Shown here piece after piece: positions 47,353-57,137 of a stretch of 64,000 nucleotides of DNA. Every line of letters starts with the position of its first letter. The first letter of the stretch is position 1. Source of the stretch: Coniochaeta sp. PMI_546 (lineage: Eukaryota; Ascomycota; Sordariomycetes; Coniochaetales; Coniochaetaceae); NCBI GenBank assembly GCA_021432605.1, contig MU271158.1, forward strand, positions 558,001 to 622,000, written 5' to 3'. The notes under the pieces were generated by a model. It ran no database searches, had not been told where the DNA came from, and worked only from the letters and a program-made list of their open reading frames with translations. Made by a program: the position numbers and the translations under genes.

Positions 47353-49042
47353 ATGATGCATACACAGGAGAAAAAAACAATACAGGTCGAAGAGAGCCAG
47401 GAGACTTCGGCCTCAGAGTCCGTGGACTATGTAGAGAGCCAGGGCTGGGATGACTCGGCGACAAAACGCCTCCTCCGAAGACTTGACTGGCATATCCTAC
47501 CATTCATGTCTTTGATATACCTGTGAGTTTGGGCACAAGCCTCAGTTTTCAATCGTCTAATACGCTGTTACTTATGCCACATGTACCAGGCTATGCTTTC
47601 TCGACCGAACGAACATTGGAAACGCAAGACTTGACAACCTAGAGCAAGACCTACATCTTAAGGGGATCGAATACAATGACGCGCTGGCCATTCTTTTCCC
47701 TTTCTATATCGCGGCCGAGATTCCCTCTAACATGATGATAAAGAGATTCAGGCCGTCGATTTGGCTGACCTTCATAATGGTATGCTGGTCTGCAGCCATG
47801 ATCGGTCAGGGATTTGTCAAGAACTACTCGGGGCTGTTGGCCACAAGAGCTTTCCTTGGAGTGTTTGAAGGTGGTCTCTTTCCCGGCGTCAACTACTACA
47901 TAACGAGGTGGTACTGCCGGCACGAGTGTGGGTTCAGGATGGCGCTATTCTTCTCTGCCGCTACACTCGCCGGAGCTTTCGGTGGCATCCTCGCTCGAGG
48001 GATCGCTGAAATGCGTGGCGTTGGTAGTCTCTCCGCCTGGTCCTGGATCTTTATTCTGGAGGGCCTGGTGAGCATTCTTGTCTCTTTCAGTGCCTACTGG
48101 GCCATCTACGACTATCCAAACACTGCACGTTTCCTTGAGCCGCATCAGCGCGACGAAGTCATGCGCCGTCTCAAAGCTGACTCGGGACACCTCGACAACG
48201 ACGATTTCAATCTCAAATATGTCTGGCAGGCTATCAGAGACTGGAAAATATATATCCACATGCTCATATGTATGGCTGGTTTTTGTCCCATATACTCGTT
48301 CGCCCTGTTCTTGCCCACGATTGTCAAGAACATGGGCTACACGGCCAACAACGCACAGCTGATGACAGTGCCACCCTATGTCTGCGCCTGTTTTTTCACC
48401 ATTGCCGCTAGCTATGCCGCCGATCGGGTTCAGAAGAGGGGGGTTTTCCTGCTGGGTTTCCAGCTTGTCGCCATACTGGGATTTGCGTTGCTTGCAGGGA
48501 GTGCACAGGCATCCGTGCAGTATACCGGAACTGTCCTGGCAGCCGTGGGGATATATCCTCAGATTCCCCTCGGATTGGCCTGGAACAGCGGTAATATCGG
48601 AGGTAGTCTGAAGCGTGCAACAGGCATTGCAATGCAAGTCATGGGGGGTAATTGCGGCGGCATCATAGCGTCCTACGTCTATCTTTCCCGCGATGGACCA
48701 CGTTATATCAAAGGTCACAGGTTAGTTTGAATTCCCCAAAAGGTACGATATCAGTTCTAAGTGGCTGACAATAGTTCACAGTTTATTAATAGGCTTTGTG
48801 AGGCAAGTGGTAGTCTCTTGGCAAGGACCTGTTTCGGAACATTGTTGTGTTAATTACTGACTGTCTTTCCATCTAGCATGGCTTTCTTCCTGACCCTATT
48901 CATGACCATCTGGTGCAGGAATGAGAATTTTCGACGCGACTCAATATCAAGACCATTGGGGATTAATGAGTTGACGGTGGAGCAGAAGGAACAGGAACGG
49001 GAGCTCGCTGATAGTGTCCCGTGGTTCAGATACACGGTTTGA
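47353..49042 (+). CDS. MFS transporter, anion:cation symporter family (Dal5/Tna1-like)
   Basis: Exons 47353-47522, 47590-48720, 48782-48802 and 48877-49042 give 495 residues. ACS-family signatures: RRLDWHILPFMSLIYLLCFLDRTN split at splice 1 (read as MSLIYLL and CFLDRTNIGNARLDNLE), PFYIAAEIPSNMMIKRFRPS, ATRAFLGVFEGGLFPGVNYY, WSWIFILEGLVSI, GFCPIYSFALFLPTIVKNMG, LAWNSGNIGGSLKRATGIAM and SRDGPRYIKGH. About twelve helices, plasma membrane. The 3' end needs a 21-nt exon and a GC-AG intron (donor GCAAGT at 48803): only this gives GHSLLIGFVSMAFFLTLFMT and a normal hydrophilic tail ending VPWFRYTV. Known relatives import allantoate, nicotinate, biotin, pantothenate or other carboxylates; the substrate here is unknown. 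Confidence 0.93.
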
Positions 49043-49811
49043 AAGAGCGCCTCCCCCCCAAAAAAAAAAAAGAATGAAGAAAAGAGAAAAACATGGCTGC
49101 CATCAATACATCATACATCCTAGGACCTTTCAAGTATATAGTACATCAAGAACTTTGAACGATAGAATCAGTCATTACTTACAAGAAATAACCACGTTGA
49201 GCTATTCATCGGAGTTGAGCCAGTGATACATGTGATTTATCCTCGATCCGCATCCACGGGCTCGAACCAGCCAACTCGAGACATCAGATAATCAAAGGAC
49301 TTGATTGCTTGTGACATATCAATCCTTCTCCTGCTTCTCCCTAGCTCATGCTGATCCGGTGGTTCGGCCACTGGGAAAAGGAAAGCGACGCGTGTAGCCC
49401 GAATGCCAGGAAGTATTGCATGACCCTCTTTAAGGGACTGAGAAAGCCGTTTGCAACAGCCAGTACTTGCTGCCAGTAAGGTCCTCCATAGTCTATGTCT
49501 CTATTCGTTCCAAACCCCCTTTGAAGGAAGGACGACAATGTTGTGGAAATCGATTGATCCCGTGACAGAGTTCACAGCTCTTTCCCAAGCAGTACATATT
49601 GATGCGATTATACCCTAAGCAGTCTCGTGAATGGTACAAAATATACAGAGGTCTGTCTTCGTCATTGACAGCACTATCCGATAATTTCGCGGGAAAGCTC
49701 GCCTAAGCTCCGTAAAAAGCACCTCTCTCTCAGGGGCGCACAAGTTCTCACCACGTCGAGCGTGCGTAGGAAAGTCATTTTCATGTAAGCAGCAACATTA
49801 GGTCACAGAGC
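49043..49811. other. Intergenic between convergent MFS genes
   Basis: Starts with a C-run and A-run (about 49051-49072) just after the ACS transporter stop. Otherwise no gene; it holds the two 3' flanks. Confidence 0.5.
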
Positions 49812-51530
49812 TCATTCTGCGAATATATGGCCTCTTTCTTCCCTCTCTTCTATTGAGAGCTGACTCTTAGCCTTCCCAATCCTTATGAAGCAGAAGTTCA
49901 GCAAAGATACACCAGCACAAGCAGTACCGAACCAGAAGGCTACCCGGTAGCTCTCCTTCAAGCCTCGGGACTGGTTCTCAGCTACTGCAATGTCAGCCAA
50001 GCCCAGGAAGAAGCTTATGCCCAGGAAGATCAAACTGTTGATCACTGCGCCCGCCACACCCTGACGGCGTCGAGGGACATTGGTGGTTATGAAGACGTTC
50101 GACACGTTGTAAGCTATATCGACACCCACGGTTGCCCCAATCATTGCCGGGAGAACAAAGGCGAAGAACGTCCTGGGACTGGTGTCCTCCGGCATAAAAG
50201 CAAACAAGAGCATCGTCATCAGACTTCCTAGCCCGGATATGATAAGCAGTATGCTGCCTGGAAGAAGATGCATGGTGAAACCTCCGACAGTGGCCAGGAC
50301 TATGCCTCCAGCGGCCATAGGTGCAAACCAAACCGCCGTCAGGATTGGTGTCAGTCCCATCACATCCTCAATGCTGTTGAAACTCTACATTAGCGCATGT
50401 ATTCAAGGTCTAATTATGGAAGAGAACATGGCTTACTAGAAGCTAGAATATAGCAGAAACACTCCGAATGCTCCATAAGCAAAAAAGAGTGAGACAATCA
50501 GCCTTGTCATATACCTTGATTCGAAGAGGTCAAACGGCAACAGAGGTTGTGATGCAACCCAGCCCTCGACGTAGACAGCAGTAGCAAGGAGAAAATCCCC
50601 AAGCACGAACGTCACGATAATGTATGACGTCCTCCACCCATCAGGGGCATGGGCTCCATCTGTAATAGCAAAGACGACGAGTAGCAATCCTGGGACAATA
50701 GTCGCCAGGCCCAGGTAGTCCATTTTCACAGCCTGTTCGCTATCCGCGCCTTTGTCTCTCGGAATAGTGACGAACGAGGTGGCACAGACGATAGCAAGCA
50801 CCATGGTTCCGAGGAAGAAGTACCAATGCCATGTCATAAACTCGGCTGCCACCCCGGCAATTATGATGCCGAAGAAGAAACCCAACGGTGCAAAAGCTCC
50901 ATATAGGCCGAAGACTATATTCTTCCTGGGACCTGGGCGGTAGGTCTTTCCCAGTAGCATAATGCTGGCTGGCAAAAAGGCCGCGGGTCCTAGACCAGCA
51001 AGCGCCCTTGTGACAATGAGCATTTGGTAGTTCTGGCTGAATCCCGAGATAAGACACCAGGCCAAGAACCACACAAGACCGGAGACGAAGACTATATAGC
51101 CGCCATGCATGTCGGCCAGGCGACCAAATGGTAGAAGGAATGACCCGGTGACGAGAGAGAAGACACTGGATGGCCATGTCCGAGCACCGGCTGGGATGTC
51201 GAGAGCATCAGAGACCGTTGGCAAGATGATATTGAAGCCACTAATGAAGAACTCCTAAGGACACGAAGAGTAAGTGAGAGTTTTAGACTAGCTAATGACA
51301 TCCCGAGCTTGGAAAAGACGTACCGCCATGAGCATGGAGGCTAGCAAGGAGAAGCAGAAGCAGATCTCAGCGAACGCCGAGACAAACACCTCCGGGCGCT
51401 GTCTTCCGAGCTTTTCAAGGTCATAGTGGGTGGAAGAACACTGCGTTTCTTCGCCGTTATTGGCAGCTGGCTCGCTGGGATTACGATGGTGACTCTGCCA
51501 CCTGTCTTCTGATGTTGGTCCTTTGGCCAT
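49812..51530 (-). CDS. MFS transporter (DHA2-like drug/metabolite exporter)
   Basis: Exons 51530-51324, 51254-50437 and 50382-49812 give 531 residues, starting MAKGPTSEDRWQSHHRNPSE. The splices give SMLMAEFFISGFNIILPTVSD and LLYSSFYFNSIEDVMG. DHA2-type features are SSVFSLVTGSFLLPFGRLADMHGG (loop 2-3), RALAGLGPAAFLPASIMLLG, GLYGAFAPLGFFFGIIIAG (antiporter motif region) and WHWYFFLGTMVLAIVC. About fourteen hydrophobic segments, plasma membrane; such carriers export drugs or secondary metabolites by H+ antiport. It is divergent from a Zn2Cys6 regulator with a 780-base common upstream region, the usual arrangement of an efflux pump and its local regulator, so co-regulation is likely but inferred. 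Confidence 0.93.
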
Positions 51531-52310
51531 ACTGGAATTAAGTAAGCGGATGGTATGAGAGATGGGCCGCAAGTCAAGGGAAAGTACACTTCCAGAGGAA
51601 GATATTCTGCAGAGACACAGGACATCTGCCGCATGATACCACATGATCCAGACGTTCTGTTCTTATACTTGCTCTGACTTGATGTTTGCAAGCCAGGAAG
51701 AACGGTCTGATCTAAGTGCTGAGGAACACCCCAGCTTGAGCATTACCAATGGACCCCGTGCTGAGGTCGGCCTTGGGCCTTGAGCCTTGGCTTCCTCTTT
51801 CGTCACCCATTGTTACGTTCCACGTTAACCCAAGAAGAGATTCGGTCCCAGTATTCAGATGGCAGGATAAAGATCAGTCTGGAGGGCTGGCGCATGCAAG
51901 GCTTCTAGGATGTGTATCCTAGGTAGTTCCTACCACAACCCCACTGAGCTGTGTATATCTCTTAAATAGAAGTCGAGTTTTTGGTCTCTCTGACTCGACA
52001 CGCACGTCATGAGTCTTGGCTTCCTAAAAGGGAAAGGCGATCATGAAGTCGATGCGGCCCCACAGCAGCACGGCACGTAACCGGAACTTCGGCCGCCAGC
52101 GGACACCAGGCGGACACCAAAAGGCCGATGATGGTAGCTGCTGGTCTGAAAGGTGTAGAATGGATACTCTCAATCATAACGAAAACAATAACTGGGAGAC
52201 ACTCGCCTAAACCCTGAACGTCGCTCCTGCTCAATTGCTCAGCCTGGCCCAGACAGTCCGTCCAACGAGAATTGCGCCGCGGCGCATCTTGCGTGTTCTG
52301 TTTACACCTT
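51531..52310. promoter_or_regulatory. Divergent promoter of MFS exporter and Zn2Cys6 regulator
   Basis: No gene. It has a perfect inverted repeat CTAGGAT-GTGT-ATCCTAG at 51905-51922, an everted CCG-N6-CGG at 52081-52092, and a direct repeat CGGACACCA at 52100-52108 and 52111-52119. CGG/CCG triplet pairs are the usual targets of Zn2Cys6 factors, so these are candidate sites for the neighbouring regulator. Confidence 0.45.
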
Positions 52311-53914
52311 ATGACGAGTGCAGCCCAAGGTCCCAGCAGGTCTTGCCACAACTGCCGCCGGCGCCGTCTTCGCTGCGACCGATCTCGTCCCACGTGCCTG
52401 AAGTGCACCGCCAACGGTCAGCAGTGTCTTGGCTATGGCGCACTGCTCCGCTGGACCCATGCCGTCGCCAGTCGCGGCAAGATGGCTGGTCGGACCACGT
52501 TCGAGAAACATGGCGATGACAATGTCGAGCTTGTTGGCGCTCGCGGCGCTGGTCCCTCCCTCAGTGTAGCCTCCTCGCTTCTCGATCCACTACTCCACGA
52601 ACTCGGGTCCCAGGGACAGTTCTACGCGCATCACTGTATGTTGTCACGTTTATCCCATACATCCTTTGCAGGGAACCTTGCTAAGGCGGATACCATATGC
52701 ACGCAGTCGCCACATCTGTCTGCAGTGACTTGGTCTCGTTTGATCAGCCAGATCAAAACCCGTTCCGCTTCATGATCCCCTTGATGGGCAAATATCCCTA
52801 TCTCAGAGACATCGTCTTGGCAACCTCGGCCATGCATTTGGCCACCCACCATCGCTGCAATGGTCAGCCTATCGGGGCGGAACTGGTCCATGCCCTATCT
52901 GCTCGACAAAACGCCGTAAGACAGCTACGAGCAGTGATGACCCACATCAATGACGACAATCGCTCCGCCATCCTTGCAGCCGTCGTCTTCTTTGTCAATT
53001 TCGACCTTGTCGACTCTGGAAAGGGCACCTGGAAGGCTCATCTTGATGCTGCAGGTGTACTAATCAATGCCCTGTATGGTCGCTCGAATGAGACTGCGCC
53101 GCCTAGGAAGATGTTCGGACTTGACGAGGCCATGGCCCGACTCATTGACGTTATTGTTGCCGACTGCCTCACCTACCACATCCTCGGATCAACGCTCACT
53201 GCAGTGGACGAGCCCACGGCAAAAATCTACGACAATATCGACGTGTCTGCTGTGCTTCGCCGTGCTGAAGCCTACAGCTACCACTGCTGTCCACCAACAA
53301 TCCTCCAGATCGTCGTGTGGGCCAGTCGGCTAGGTCACTGCGGTAATCTAGACACCCTGCGGAGGGGGCATCGGCACCAGCAGGACCGTGCTGGGATTGC
53401 TACGTCGCTTCTATTGCAAGCCCTCGCATTTGACGTGCAGGCCTGGGTCGGCAGTATATCCAACCTGTCTGCTGATGACGATCGCGACGCGCGTGTTCGT
53501 CTTGCGTCGGCCCACCGCGCCGCAGCGTGCCTCTACATCATTCTGATTTCGCCCGTCGCAGTCCTCCATTGTCGGGGTGAGAGGATCAGCACCGAAACCT
53601 TCGTGGCAGAAATCCTTGGACATCTCTCGTTTGTCCCCTCCGATCATGTGCTTTTCAAGGGTAGCGTCTGGCCATCCTTCATGGCTGGTGCACAAACAGA
53701 TGACCTGGAACAACGACAATGGTGTATGTTCAGGCTAAGGTCAATGTGGCAGTCTTCTCCGTGGATCTGTCCCTGGGGATATGTTGAGACAGCTATGGGA
53801 ACACTCAAGAGCGTCTGGGCCGCTAGAGATGCGCTACAGCTCGGGGAACAAAAGACATGGAATTGGCTGAAGCAGCTGAAAGAGTCCGGCCATATCAATT
53901 GCTTGATTGTCTGA
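52311..53914 (+). CDS. Zn2Cys6 fungal transcription factor
   Basis: Exons 52311-52635 and 52707-53914 give 510 residues; an upstream in-frame ATG lies at 52272. The binuclear zinc cluster is complete near the N-terminus: CHNCRRRRLRCDRSRPTCLK followed by CTANGQQC, with six cysteines in C-x2-C-x6-C-x6-C-x2-C-x6-C spacing. The splice yields FYAHHFATSVCSDLVSFD, matching the start of the fungal-specific regulatory domain that fills the rest (NPFRFMIPLMGKYPYLRDIV, LATSAMHLATHH, RSAILAAVVFFVNFDLVD). It should be nuclear and bind CGG-containing sites. It is divergent from the DHA2-like exporter at 49812-51530 and is its most likely target regulator, though this is inferred from position alone. Confidence 0.94.
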
Positions 53915-55743
53915 TGCTACGCAACCTGAGCGGCCCGCGTAGAAGCCTTCGAGCGAGACCGGACTCCATTGATCTATAGTTGTTGTCCCGTCAACTCGCT
54001 AGACGAGCCAGTCATCTGAAGCTTGGTACGTCAGTGTAAAAGAACCCTGTTGGTCGTTGGCACGATGACTGGACATGCTCGTCAACCATTAGCACTGAGC
54101 CGCTCGGAGACTCGATGTAAAGCCCATGTCCCCGCTCTCGTATCAAGAACTGCTCGCGTCAGGTCTATGGCCAAGTTCGGACCACAGAAGCGTTTAACGC
54201 TTCAATCCCGAGGATCCTGCCGCGATGTCGGTAAAGTGTCTGGAGCAGATATGATAGACAGCGTCACTTCATCCCCCCTGTATCCCGAACGGTAACTAAA
54301 TTGTGCTCGTGCAGTACAAAAATACTCGTCATCACGAGTGGACGTGCCACAGAACCGATACCAGCGCAGCTAGATCTAATGGCCGCCATGCTGCGTACTA
54401 TTCGAATGTGCGACACTCGATCTGCTAAGCCACTTCGGTATACGTAGTGGCATACAGTGTCCTCATCCAAGGCACCGGTGTGGAAATAGTCCACTATGTC
54501 TCTTGCCAGAAAGTAATCCGTCTTGTACGGCGCTTGGTAGCAGCCCATATTGTCGGCCGCCTGAGAACAGCGTGGGATGGAAACTTCGCTAGATGGCACA
54601 TGCAAAGACTTATCGTAGTATTGGATGTAACTGATCTCACGCGTTGGTATGTTCTCGCGGTCCGATGATGGACGGGAAATCTGCGCGCGATGAGGCAGTC
54701 ATATGTCTCCAGCAATGTCCATCCTCTCAGTTATTAGTTCTCGCCGGGACGTGCCCTACGTCGTCCCACCCGCAAGCTGGATATGAGTCTCAGCCGCCTC
54801 TTGAACCGCGATCTTTGCTCTCGTCGTCGCTGCTCGCTACTTGTCTGCGTCCGTGCAAATTGCATCGCATTCTGAAAAAGACGACATGTATGATACGGAA
54901 AGGAGAACAGGAGAATGTGTGAGACCGATGTGTCGCTTGCTGATATTTCGATACAGGACGACATCACTGAAAAAGCATGGTTGTATCCCTGACCCATCGA
55001 TATGTTATACGGGTGACTGATGACGAAAGGGAAATACGTTGGCTATCCTAAGTTTACAGTGTTTGTCGTTCGGACTTCGACCTGTTTGTGCCGAGAGGTT
55101 GAATGCTCAATGCGCATGCACGAAGGCTTCAGAACGAACGAGCTGTTGACTGTATTATCGGTAAATGATTCGACTCGAGAGACACAGCTTACTATCTAAG
55201 AATCGCTGGCGAAGTCCACAAACGACTCGTTCCGTCATGATCTGCCAGATCGGGCGCGCCTTTCTTGGACAATTGACGAGGAAGATGAAGGACAGTGGGA
55301 CAATACTGCGAGTCCTGATGACGATGTCGAAGTATGCGCTCATGCTGTCGACAGACAACATGCTCCTAAGCACATATAAGAAAACTGGTGTTCCGCGGAT
55401 GACTGATGCTGGGACCCCAGCTTCACTGCCACTATACCATACTCTCTGCCTGGTTGAGGATGCTAGTCGCGCGGATCTGGGTCACGGCTGCACATTCGAC
55501 CATCATGTCAATTGGATGTGATCACGGCCTCCATTGGTGGACTTCTTGACCCCGGGCATCGTCCAGTTGCCGAGCTAGCAGAAGCTTTGGCCGGAGTGCT
55601 GGATGATTAAGGTAGTTATGAACTGGCAAATTCTTGGTTGACTGTCACAGCTACAGGCCATACCGATAGTGCTTCTCCAACAAATCGGTACTTCCGGGTT
55701 AAGACAACGTGAACAACGCCGTGGCGTGGTGCTCAGGTCAATA
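53915..55743. other. Gene-free stretch (1.8 kb)
   Basis: Small frames on both strands (for example 54264-54605 minus and 55165-55521 plus) have no recognisable domains and no consistent exon chain. No repeats or RNA genes seen. Confidence 0.45.
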
Positions 55744-56912
55744 TTATATTTGCTCCTTGCTAAGGGCTTGCCATATCCTCCATGGAAGCTTCCAGCTTGC
55801 CTTTACCTTGAATGGATCAAAGTTCGCAGCTTCTAGCCTCGACAGATAGTCGGCAGCAGGAACGGCCTCTAATAATGAGCCAAACCCCCGACGGATATCC
55901 CGTACAGGGCCTACGTCGGCACTGGCTTCTTTGGTATACACATGATCTGTCTCGCCTTCGTACTCATAATCGTGGCCGGGGTCTCTTCCGGCTTGAAGAT
56001 TCTTCAGCATCTCCCGAGCAGTTATGAGATGGTCGTTGGCACGCGTGGCAACCTTAAAGACAGCGTCTTGCAAGCCTTCGGCGTCAGGGCCCTTACGAAA
56101 GACATCCTCCTCTCTTAGTCCAACTTGGGCCATAACATCGAGGGGAAGCAACAGAGCCGGGGTTCTTGTGCTGCCGACATTTACTCCTGAAACAGAGTGG
56201 CTCGGCTGGGACGGAGCCGCCAGAATGGGAATACCTCGCAAAGTTGCAACAATACCACACGCCTTGCCAATATGGCTTGCTAAGTGATCCGTGTGGACAG
56301 AGCTGACTGGCATGGCTGCCAAAGTCATGTACATGAGCGTTGAGTATGTGTTCTCGGCATACTCCTCAAGTGCCGTCAGAGACGGAAACGGCTGGTTGAC
56401 CAAGTGTTGCTCTCGAGTGTTGATGAGTCGTAACAACCAGAATTTCAGGGACTTCGCACTGCCGCTGTGGGATCTCTCGGCGAGGCCGCTTATTGCGTTG
56501 TGAAGGACGATGGATATGGGTTCGCGGGGAGGATTCCCAGCAAAGGTGCTATTGACGGCGTCGCGCCAGAACTGCATGCGGAAGCGTCCGATGGTCGGAT
56601 TGGAGACAGTCTCTGGCAGCCTGGCTAGTTCCAGATTAAGGGTTCTCAACGCATCGTACGCGTCACGAGCAGACTTGGGAAGAAATTGTCGAATCAAGTA
56701 TGCATCGTAGTCTCCTTTCCTGGATGCAACCAATTAGATCGGCTCAGTGCTCACTTGATTTCAGGCTTCTTGTAGGGATCATACCGGAGCTGATTGAGGC
56801 AGTAGCTCCTGGCCTGGTCGACATCGGCTTCTGTGACGATTCCACGCCGGAGCACGTTGGGCTGCAGCGATGCCCTCGTCAGGCCATGCCGTAGGACCCG
56901 GGGCGAGAACAT
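55744..56912 (-). CDS. NDUFAF6: Complex I assembly factor 6 (squalene/phytoene synthase-like fold)
   Basis: Exons 56912-56785 and 56719-55744 give 367 residues. The N-terminus MFSPRVLRHGLTRASLQPNV is rich in Arg, Leu and Ser, a mitochondrial targeting peptide. The body is a trans-isoprenyl-diphosphate-synthase-like fold: YCLNQLRKGDYDAYLIRQFL, SARDAYDALRTLNLELARLP, NPTIGRFRMQFWRDAVNSTF and the HLASHIGKACGIVATLRGIP block. The Asp-rich catalytic motifs of true squalene synthases are absent, as is known for NDUFAF6, so it is an assembly factor rather than an enzyme. The 65-nt intron was chosen because YCLNQLRKGDYDAY keeps the family spacing; a 35-nt alternative was rejected. It is divergent from the RAD5-like gene with 225 bases between ATGs. 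Confidence 0.9.
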
Positions 56913-57137
56913 GAGAAAGGCCTATCGTAAGCAGCTAGTATTCATCGTAAGGGCTATGGGTACATCGTTATCAACGGAGGGAGATTGCTTTGCAAGAGAA
57001 AGTACCGGAGAGCTCCCATCTCTTCAAAGCCATTGAAATAAACTTTTGGAAGCTTGGAGGTAGGTAGGTACCTTGGGGTACCTAGCTTGGTTAGGGGATC
57101 CACCTGTAGCGTCCATCGCTAAAGTCATGAAAGCGAA

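Noticed and set aside
39906-53914. A complete secondary-metabolite gene cluster
   Set aside because: No polyketide synthase, NRPS, terpene cyclase or other backbone enzyme is encoded in the window.
56720-56754. A 35-nt intron in the NDUFAF6 gene, leaving YDPYKKPEIK in the protein
   Set aside because: The 65-nt intron from 56784 gives the family spacing YCLNQLRKGDYDAY and a normal fungal intron length.
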